Of a stretch of DNA of 64,000 nt, positions 28,071 to 33,892 are shown piece by piece (position 1 is the stretch's first letter; each line of letters begins with the position of its first letter). This DNA is from Paracoccus aminophilus JCM 7686. GTDB lineage: Bacteria; Pseudomonadota; Alphaproteobacteria; Rhodobacterales; Rhodobacteraceae. A program made the position numbers and the translations under genes. Location: positions 2,979,501 through 3,043,500 of the forward strand of contig NC_022041.1 in the NCBI RefSeq assembly GCF_000444995.1. The letters are read 5' to 3'. The notes below the pieces were generated by a model. The model searched no databases and was not told the origin of the DNA. It saw only the letters and a list, made by a program, of their open reading frames with translations.

Positions 28071-28856
28071 CTAGCGTCTGATGTTCCGCTCAAAGTATGG
28101 CTGAGGGATTAACATAGCATATGTTGGCCAGTGGACTTTAGTACCGCGATCACCAAGTGAAATACCCGTCCCACACGATTCAAAGATACTATCTCTTATT
28201 CGGCCTCCATCCAAGTTGGTTGACCTATCATCGAACTTCACCACGACATCTCCGAGCAACATTGTTCCAGCCACACGCGCGGTGTCATTTCGAATATCAA
28301 TTTCAAAAAAAGTTTCATCTTCCCTGTGCACCTTCAGGTAATTTGTTCTAAATTCGAAATCCCATAGGTGCCCGCGATTAACAAGCATCTCATTGTCGAC
28401 AATCCGTAGACTTGGCCACAGTTCTCGATCGGGCAGATAAATGCTCAGCAGAAATTGCCCATCCTCAATTCTATAAGAAATAATTGGTTGCTCGAAATAC
28501 GAAAAAATAACAGGCGTATTAATATAGGTATTCGAACCAACTACAAATCGATCAATATGAGCTTCAGTCCCCAAGCACCCCTTAATAAACCCATGCACCT
28601 GATTGTGTGGATTTTGCTTTAGCGCGTAGCTTTTACTACGCGGCATTTTTCCTAGTTCGCGATGATGAGTTGGGCAGAGCGCAATCATATGCTCGGGGTC
28701 GTTATGATTGTCTTCCGCCCATGGAATGATATGATGATACTCAAGGATAGGCGATCCACAGGCCGCACATCCGAAGAAGGATTCTTGACGTAGCTGCCTC
28801 TTTACAGGCACCGGAATGTTTCTGCTCATCATAAAACTATTCGTAGAACGAAGCAT
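28071..28856 (-). CDS. HNH nuclease with unknown C-terminal domain, AT-rich
   Basis: 261 residues; the start is uncertain (ATG 28856, or 28832/28829; no clear ribosome site). The HNH core is at the N-terminus: CAACGSPILEYHHIIPWAED, then HNDPEHMIALCPTHHREL. The remaining 170 residues are beta-rich and unlike known phage packaging HNH proteins. The gene is far richer in A and T than its neighbours and lies alone between the + accessory operon and the SOS pair, suggesting separate acquisition (a moron gene). A role in restriction of competitors or a homing-like nuclease are both possible. Confidence 0.65.
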   Translation of the reverse strand: MLRSTNSFMMSRNIPVPVKRQLRQESFFGCAACGSPILEYHHIIPWAEDNHNDPEHMIALCPTHHRELGKMPRSKSYALKQNPHNQVHGFIKGCLGTEAHIDRFVVGSNTYINTPVIFSYFEQPIISYRIEDGQFLLSIYLPDRELWPSLRIVDNEMLVNRGHLWDFEFRTNYLKVHREDETFFEIDIRNDTARVAGTMLLGDVVVKFDDRSTNLDGGRIRDSIFESCGTGISLGDRGTKVHWPTYAMLIPQPYFERNIRR

Positions 28857-29006
28857 AAAGAAATGCAAATAGGTCGCTATCCTCGAGAGAGCGCTGCCGT
28901 TCTGACCACTACGGGCCTGAGCATTATTTTGCGCAATCCTTGCGCTGCTGACCCTGTCTCCCTCCGCACACCGGCGGCGCGGGCCGTGATATGTGAGACC
29001 AGCCGG

Positions 29007-29321
29007 TCACCGCACCCGCCCTCGATGAGCTTCCTCAATCAGCCTGGCCACGCGGCGGAGCTCCTGCTGCCGCAGCCCCGTGACCGGGATCGCGGCACCT
29101 TTGTCCCAAGCGATCCGGAGCATGTCCCCCTTGGGATGATCCTTGCAGGCGATCCAGAGGGCGACGTTGACGTTCGCGTCCACGCGCACATCCAGCCCGG
29201 CCGTGCGCACCGCAGCGGTGTGCAGGGTCTCGATCGCGCGTATCAGCTCCTCGCGCCCGGCGATCTGTTCTGACCAGGCACCGCCAAAGGCAACGTTCCG
29301 CAGCTGATCTTTCCTGTCCAT
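29007..29321 (-). CDS. Unknown SOS-linked protein, divergent from polymerase
   Basis: 104 residues from ATG 29321 (GAGG upstream). Helical and charged: DQLRNVAFGGAWSEQIAGREEL, then VNVALWIACKDHPKGDML and ELRRVARLIEEAHRGRVR. No family recognised. It shares a 71-bp promoter region with the Y-family polymerase, and an SOS box lies in that region, so both are probably LexA-controlled. Confidence 0.6.
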   Translation of the reverse strand: MDRKDQLRNVAFGGAWSEQIAGREELIRAIETLHTAAVRTAGLDVRVDANVNVALWIACKDHPKGDMLRIAWDKGAAIPVTGLRQQELRRVARLIEEAHRGRVR

Positions 29322-29343
29322 TTCGTCCTCTTGCGATTCTTGA

Positions 29344-29358
29344 GAACAAAAATAGAAC
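29344..29358. promoter_or_regulatory. SOS (LexA) box between two divergent genes
   Basis: The sequence GAAC-AAAAATA-GAAC is an exact GAACN7GAAC, which is the reverse complement of the alphaproteobacterial LexA operator GTTCN7GTTC. It lies 35 bp before the polymerase start and 23 bp before the start of the divergent gene. Confidence 0.85.
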
Positions 29359-29392
29359 ATACGGGACAGAAATCCAGCCACTCCGTAGCGAC

Positions 29393-30595
29393 ATGACCCC
29401 TTTCCGCGTCCTCTACATTGATATGAATTCGTTTTTTGCCTCGGTCGAGCAACAGCTCGAGCCCGCGCTGCGCGGCAAGCCGGTGGCGATCACCGCGGTC
29501 GATTCGGAGGCCGGAGCCTGCGTCGCCGCGAGCTACGAAGCCAAGGCCTTTGGCGTCCGCACCGGCACGCGCGTCGCTGAGGCGCGGTTGCTTTGTCCGG
29601 GCATCATCTTTCGCGCCTCGCGTCATCGCGTCTATGTCCGCTTCAACCTCGCGGTCGCCGATGTGCTCGATCGCCACGCCGAGCTGACCCATATTCGCAG
29701 CGTCGATGAGTTCCAGCTCGCGCTGTCTGGGGAGGCGCAAACGCTTGAGGGCGCGGCCGCGCTGGTCAGACGGCTCAAGGCGGCCGTGGCGGCCGAGGTG
29801 GGCCCTGCCCTGCGTTTCTCGGCCGGAATCGGCCCCAACCATCTGCTGGCGAAGATCGCGGGGAAATTGGAGAAGCCCGACGGCTTCCAGTGGCTCGCGC
29901 CCGAGAACATGCCCGAGCGCATCGCTCACCTTGTCCTGGACGATCTGCCGGGGATCTCACGCGCGTTGAAGGAGCGTCTCTATCGCGCGCGGGTCTTCGA
30001 TGTGCCGACGCTCTGTCAACTCGATCCGCGCCATGCCCGGCAGATCTGGCGATCGGTCGAGGGCGAGCGATTCGTGCGGATGCTGCAAGGCATGGACATC
30101 CCGATCATGCCGACGATTCGCGGCGGCTATGGCAACTCCAAGGTGTTGTCGCCAGAATTCAGGGATCCGCGCCGCGCCTATCAGGTTGGGCGCTGGCTGA
30201 CCGAGAAAGCAGCCGCCCGCCTGCGCCGCGATGGCCGCGTGGCCGGGCGATTCTCGCTCACGGTTTCATTCCTGTCCGGGCATAGCTGGGTCCGAGGCGT
30301 GTCCTGTTTTCCGACACAGGATACCTCCTTCTTTCTGCGGCTGCACCGGGCGCTCTGGCGCGCGCTGTGGCGCGGCGGGCGGCCCGGGCCGGTTCTGTCG
30401 ATGGGGGTGAACCTGACCAATGTCGATTTGCTCACGGCGCGCCAAGGTGATCTGCTGGCCCCGCTCGCGCCTGCCGAGCGCACCCGCGGCGAAGAGGTCT
30501 CAGTCGCGGTTGACCAGATCAACGCGCGATTCGGCGACGGCATGATTCGCTATGGTATCCACCTGCCGCATCCGGGATTCTTCGAGCGCGGATGA
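29393..30595 (+). CDS. Y-family DNA polymerase (DinB/Pol IV-like)
   Basis: 400 residues. Translesion polymerase fold: catalytic Asp10 in YIDMNSFFASVEQ, Asp105-Glu106 in IRSVDEFQLAL, and the thumb helix-hairpin-helix region LVLDDLPGISRALKERL. The second motif is SVDEF where DinB proteins have SIDEA. The C-terminal little-finger region is basic. It would copy past damage after SOS induction of the prophage. No clamp-binding motif was recognised. Confidence 0.88.
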   Translation: MTPFRVLYIDMNSFFASVEQQLEPALRGKPVAITAVDSEAGACVAASYEAKAFGVRTGTRVAEARLLCPGIIFRASRHRVYVRFNLAVADVLDRHAELTHIRSVDEFQLALSGEAQTLEGAAALVRRLKAAVAAEVGPALRFSAGIGPNHLLAKIAGKLEKPDGFQWLAPENMPERIAHLVLDDLPGISRALKERLYRARVFDVPTLCQLDPRHARQIWRSVEGERFVRMLQGMDIPIMPTIRGGYGNSKVLSPEFRDPRRAYQVGRWLTEKAAARLRRDGRVAGRFSLTVSFLSGHSWVRGVSCFPTQDTSFFLRLHRALWRALWRGGRPGPVLSMGVNLTNVDLLTARQGDLLAPLAPAERTRGEEVSVAVDQINARFGDGMIRYGIHLPHPGFFERG

Positions 30596-30646
30596 TGGGG
30601 TGGTATGGAGTAGGTTTGCGGTAGCGATGCGGGACAAAGCTGCCAG

Positions 30647-30832
30647 TCACATTCTGGTCAAGAAACCGAATATGAAAACGAGGCCTATAGCGACGAGGCC
30701 GGGCAACCATGATCTCCAAGAGCAAGGGAAGGCATAGGATTCCAAGTGAGCGCGACAAATGCGCTTACACATTCTCCAAGCGCGCTCCACGAATCTGCGC
30801 AGCGATGTTCCGCCGTCATCTGGGTCAATCAT
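30647..30832 (-). CDS. Possible small membrane protein
   Basis: 61 residues with a C-terminal hydrophobic segment (WLPGLVAIGLVFIFGF) after a cysteine-containing basic region. It follows the next gene on the same strand after a long gap. No ribosome site is convincing. The surrounding 30596-31058 contains nothing else I can support. Confidence 0.3.
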   Translation of the reverse strand: MIDPDDGGTSLRRFVERAWRMCKRICRAHLESYAFPCSWRSWLPGLVAIGLVFIFGFLTRM

Positions 30833-31058
30833 AGGACGAGCTTAGCATAGCTGCGACTGACGGCTAAGGGGCTCAAAGCGTCGATGACCTGATCCCGGCC
30901 TCAGAGCCGATTGGGTAAGAAATCTGACGGAAAGCCATCAATACCTGACAGAACATACAGATGGTGTCAGGTTTCAGAGATTTTTGACTCACGGAGAGAG
31001 GCATTGCTGACCCAGTGTGCCGGAGGCACGGCATATGCTATGCGGACATTCCGGGCAG

Positions 31059-31322
31059 TCAGGGAAGCTTTTCGTCGGGGTCATAGTCCTCGGCGCGCAA
31101 GGCCAGCTTGGGCTTTGGCGACCCTCCGCCATCCTGCAGAAGCGCTTCGACTGCATGCAGCAGACCAACCATGGCTTTGGATACCTCGTAGCCCATTGCA
31201 TCCTTCAAAGCGCTCTCGATTCCAGCGTCTAGCGCCCAATGAACGTAAGCCCAACGCACTGCCCTTGCGCTTTCAGCATAGGCATTTTCGACAGCTACGT
31301 AGAACTCGTCGCGAACTTCCAC
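31059..31322 (-). CDS. Unknown helical protein, possibly truncated start
   Basis: 87 residues from GTG 31322: EFYVAVENAYAESARAVRW, then GYEVSKAMVGLLHAVEALL, protein-like in composition. The frame stays open upstream for 26 more codons reading GAHCGHCQCRPVFSEYDEE before a TGA, with no start codon there. So either translation begins at the GTG or a longer zinc-motif protein lost its start. Function unknown. Confidence 0.45.
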   Translation of the reverse strand: MEVRDEFYVAVENAYAESARAVRWAYVHWALDAGIESALKDAMGYEVSKAMVGLLHAVEALLQDGGGSPKPKLALRAEDYDPDEKLP

Positions 31323-31432
31323 CGTTGCGGCCTCTTCATCGTATTCGCTGAATACTGGCCGACACTGGCAATGACCGCAATGGGCTCCAAATCTACATCA
31401 CCCCGGATCTGCCGAGCCGATCCCAGCAAGCC

Positions 31433-32056
31433 TCAAGCCTCGATTGGCTCGATCAGCTCGGGACCGTCATCGCGGATCCCGAAGGGGCGCACGGGATAAT
31501 GGGAAAGCCGGGCGCCCGCGCCGATTTCAAGGTCGTTGGATCCGCCAAGCCACGCGTCCCGTTCGTCTGAGTTCAGGATCACGGGCATGCGTGTGTGGAT
31601 CTCTTGGACCGAAGCATTGGCGGCGCGGGTCATGACCGTGCATGTCAGCAGATCGCCCCACCGCGACGCCAAGCCCGCGACCCAGAGCGTATCCTCATTG
31701 CCCGCAGAGCGGATAAAATGCGGCTGCTTGTGGCCGGTTTCGCCCGTCCATTCGTAATAGCCCGCCACCGGGATCAGGCAGCGGCCATATTTCCAGACCC
31801 CGCGAAACGTCGGCTTGCTCTGCGCCTCCTCGATTCGGGCATTGAAGGTGGCAGCCTTCCAGTCCTTCAGCTCACCCTTGTGCCAGCTCGGCACCAGCCA
31901 CCAGCGCGCGATCATCGGCTCGAGAGGCTGCTTGCCGAAGATCAAGATGTCCTGCGTCGGTTTGACGTTCCAGCGCCGAGGCAAGGGATCGACCCTGATC
32001 TCGGAAAACTCCTCATCGGAGCCGCGGCGGTTAGGGTCTGCGAAACGTCCACACAT
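31433..32056 (-). CDS. SRAP-domain protein (HMCES/YedK family)
   Basis: 207 residues. The catalytic Cys2 is exposed after Met removal (MCGRFA), followed by the family blocks WNVKPTQD, ARWWLVPSW, NARIEEAQSKPTFRGVW, CLIPVAGYYEWTG and IHTRMPVIL. These proteins form a stable thiazolidine crosslink to abasic sites in single-stranded DNA to shield them. It is near the SOS-controlled polymerase, suggesting a damage-tolerance cassette carried by the prophage. No second SOS box was found upstream of it. Confidence 0.92.
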   Translation of the reverse strand: MCGRFADPNRRGSDEEFSEIRVDPLPRRWNVKPTQDILIFGKQPLEPMIARWWLVPSWHKGELKDWKAATFNARIEEAQSKPTFRGVWKYGRCLIPVAGYYEWTGETGHKQPHFIRSAGNEDTLWVAGLASRWGDLLTCTVMTRAANASVQEIHTRMPVILNSDERDAWLGGSNDLEIGAGARLSHYPVRPFGIRDDGPELIEPIEA

Positions 32057-32230
32057 AGACCGAGGCTACGCCCCACCCGCCCGTTGGACAAGCACCTGCC
32101 GTTTTAGACAGGAAACCCGTTCTGCATCGCAGCGTTGTCTTTGCGTGATGAGTGACGCCTGTTGATTGTGTTTTTAGCGAGTGCATATTTTGGTGACCGC
32201 CCAGGATGTTTTCTGGCGGTTGCTCGCTGT

Positions 32231-32311
32231 TCAGGGGCGGTTTTTTCCGCCCCTTATCAGCCCCCAGAGCAGCGCAGCCAGCACTGCGCTGGCTAGCAGC
32301 ACCGCGATCAC
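32231..32311 (-). CDS. 26-residue membrane microprotein after the holin-like gene
   Basis: GTG 32311 overlaps the stop of the upstream gene (GTGA). The peptide VIAVLLASAVLAALLWGLIRG plus GKNRP is one hydrophobic helix with a basic end. Its last codons form a hairpin GGGGCGG/CCGCCCC (32234-32253), perhaps the transcript end. It may aid lysis, as tiny membrane proteins next to holins do, but this is inferred from position only. Confidence 0.45.
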   Translation of the reverse strand: MIAVLLASAVLAALLWGLIRGGKNRP

Positions 32312-32517
32312 GTCGCCCCGCCTTTCTTCTTGGCGACACGCGACCAGATCACGGTCGCCGCATAGATCACGAGCCCCGCGAGAACGACAGCGAGGTCGTT
32401 CAGATAGATGGTGAGCATGCCCGTTGCCTCATCGAAGCTGACGAAGCCAAGCGCGGTCAGCGCGCCGGCCAGCGGGTAGAGGATATAGCGGATAATCAGA
32501 GCGATTTGCCCAAGCAT
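32308..32517 (-). CDS. Holin-like small membrane protein
   Basis: 69 residues with two hydrophobic stretches (IALIIRYILYPLAGALTALGF and NDLAVVLAGLVIYAATVIW) and a basic Lys-rich tail (RVAKKKGGAT), the topology of a two-helix holin. It lies directly after the endolysin gene. A GGAACC site precedes ATG 32517. Holin function fits but no family is certain. Confidence 0.6.
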   Translation of the reverse strand: MLGQIALIIRYILYPLAGALTALGFVSFDEATGMLTIYLNDLAVVLAGLVIYAATVIWSRVAKKKGGAT

Positions 32518-32537
32518 AGGAACGGTTCCTTTCGGTT

Positions 32538-33170
32538 TCAGAGGGTGGAGAGTTCGCGGGAGACGAGATCGCGCAGGCGATCGCCCACGCTGATCGGATC
32601 AGCGGGACCGGCCATGCCGGGTAGCACCGTGATGTCCCATTTGTTTTTCTGGACCACGCCGAGGCTCGGCTGGATCTCGGCATGAGAGAGCGTGGACCAG
32701 CGCGACACCGGAATGTCGTAGAGCCGGCACAGCCGCGCGGTCTCGCGCGCGAGCGCCGACACCTGCACCGGCCGGATCGGGGCCCGGCCCCAGACGAACG
32801 GACGTTCATTGGCACCGGCCATTGCACAGATGGAAAGGCCGATCGCGCCGCCATTGGCGCCTTGCGTATGCGTGCGCTGCGTCGCGGGACCGGCCAGCCA
32901 GCGCACCTCACCATCGCCGAGGATCAGCGCATGATAGGCGGCGATGGCCTCGGTGCTGGCGGCATAGCCGCTCACGGCCCAATGCCAGTGAATCCGGGTG
33001 ACCCCGCTCGGATGCTGAAACGGCAGGCCCCGCGCCTTCTGCGCGGCCAGCGCCGCTGCATAGGCCGCGCGCGTCCGACTGCCGTCGATCCCGTCGATCG
33101 GGCCCGGCCAAAAGCCCAGGGCAGCGCAGCGCGCCTGCCGCGCGCGCACCGCGTTCATGACTGCGGTCAT
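32538..33170 (-). CDS. Endolysin (N-acetylmuramoyl-L-alanine amidase-like)
   Basis: 210 residues. The N-terminus ARQARCAALGFWPGPIDGIDGSRTRAAYAAAL is a peptidoglycan-binding-like fold, then an amidase_2-type core follows: TRIHWHWAVSGY with zinc-binding His, HTQGANGGAIGLSICAM and TLSHAEIQPS. It would cleave peptidoglycan at the end of the lytic cycle. ATG 33170 or 33158 (MNAV) are both possible. A terminator lies just before it, so it may have its own promoter. Confidence 0.8.
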   Translation of the reverse strand: MTAVMNAVRARQARCAALGFWPGPIDGIDGSRTRAAYAAALAAQKARGLPFQHPSGVTRIHWHWAVSGYAASTEAIAAYHALILGDGEVRWLAGPATQRTHTQGANGGAIGLSICAMAGANERPFVWGRAPIRPVQVSALARETARLCRLYDIPVSRWSTLSHAEIQPSLGVVQKNKWDITVLPGMAGPADPISVGDRLRDLVSRELSTL

Positions 33171-33188
33171 GTTCTCTCTCCTGAAATG

Positions 33189-33210
33189 AAAAAACCGCCC
33201 GGAGGGGCGG
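33189..33210 (-). terminator. Terminator at the end of the structured RNA region
   Basis: On the minus strand CCGCCC (33210-33205), loop CTCC, GGGCGG (33200-33195), then six T residues. It faces the endolysin gene, 20 bp before its start, so it can attenuate late transcription into the lysis genes or end a small RNA. Confidence 0.8.
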
Positions 33211-33305
33211 CAGCGTGTGGTATAGTTTTAGAGGGTCTGCGCCTTCCGGTGAGACGCCGGCAGACCTAGGCCCTCAGCTTGTGCGCACACACTCTCTGAG
33301 GGCCT
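33189..33305 (-). ncRNA. Candidate structured RNA: two long hairpins and a terminator
   Basis: A perfect 10-bp stem, AGGCCCTCAG (33268-33277) with CTGAGGGCCT (33296-33305), has an 18-base loop that itself contains GTGCGCAC. Immediately next to it is a 7-bp stem, GGTCTGC (33234-33240) with GCAGACC (33260-33266). Minus-strand transcription would then meet a terminator at 33189-33210. An AT-rich stretch (33306-33355) just upstream could be its promoter. No coding frame crosses the region. It may be a phage small RNA or a leader of the lysis genes. Confidence 0.5.
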
Positions 33306-33431
33306 AACTATCCTAGACAAATTAATTTAATCTGCTGTAAGCTTAATTATCTGGTTGCGATCGGCCCAGTTCACATAGCTTGCCGTGATCGGATACGGCC
33401 CCCGTCTCGCATGTCAATCAACGGGGGCCGC

Positions 33432-33692
33432 TCATCCTCGCTCGCGCATTTCTGTATAGATCCGATCGAGCGTCAACTTGATCCCAGACAGAGCCTCTTC
33501 AACCCGGACCATTTGCAGCGCATGCGACTGGATTGATTGCTCCAACCCACGCAACCGTGCTTCATGCCGGTCAAGTCTATCTGTATCTCCTTTGTCATTT
33601 GCGCTGACCCGGCCTTCGAGGCGGACCAACCAGACCACGACACTGATCGCAGCAATGATGAGCGGTAAAAGCTCTTTGAGTGGTTCGATCAT
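33432..33692 (-). CDS. Small membrane-anchored coiled-coil protein
   Basis: 86 residues. One N-terminal membrane helix (LLPLIIAAISVVVWLVRLEG) is followed by a long heptad-rich helix (RLDRHEARLRGLEQSIQSHA and beyond). The layout resembles XhlA/holin-accessory or spanin-like proteins of phage lysis cassettes. Position just after the tail fibre agrees. The assignment is by topology. Confidence 0.55.
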   Translation of the reverse strand: MIEPLKELLPLIIAAISVVVWLVRLEGRVSANDKGDTDRLDRHEARLRGLEQSIQSHALQMVRVEEALSGIKLTLDRIYTEMRERG

Positions 33693-33756
33693 TGCGCCTC
33701 CTGCGCATCAGAGAAAGGTCGAATGGTGGCGGGATGATTGCGCGGTATGGTTGTCT

Positions 33757-33784
33757 TACCGTCGGGTTGACGAAGGCGACGGTA
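33757..33784. repeat. Intergenic hairpin between tail fibre and small membrane gene
   Basis: TACCGTCG (33757-33764) pairs perfectly with CGACGGTA (33777-33784), loop 12 bases. It lies in a 200-bp gap (33693-33892) downstream of the tail fibre gene, which otherwise holds nothing I can support. It lacks a T run, so it is not a typical terminator. Confidence 0.45.
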
Positions 33785-33892
33785 TGGTCAGGCTTCCCTG
33801 TTCTTCTCGCTCCTGGCCATCTGACTGCGCAGGGTTAGCGCTCCGCCATCTCGCTGACCCTGCATCTTTCTCTTAAGTCTCAGATCCGCACC

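Noticed and set aside
32057..32230. SOS box before the SRAP gene
   Set aside because: A single GTTC is present (in CCCGTTCTGCATCG) but the second half-site is not at the required 7-base spacing.
33798..33875. 25-residue minus-strand frame in the gap below the tail fibre
   Set aside because: No ribosome site, no overlap with neighbours and no motif.
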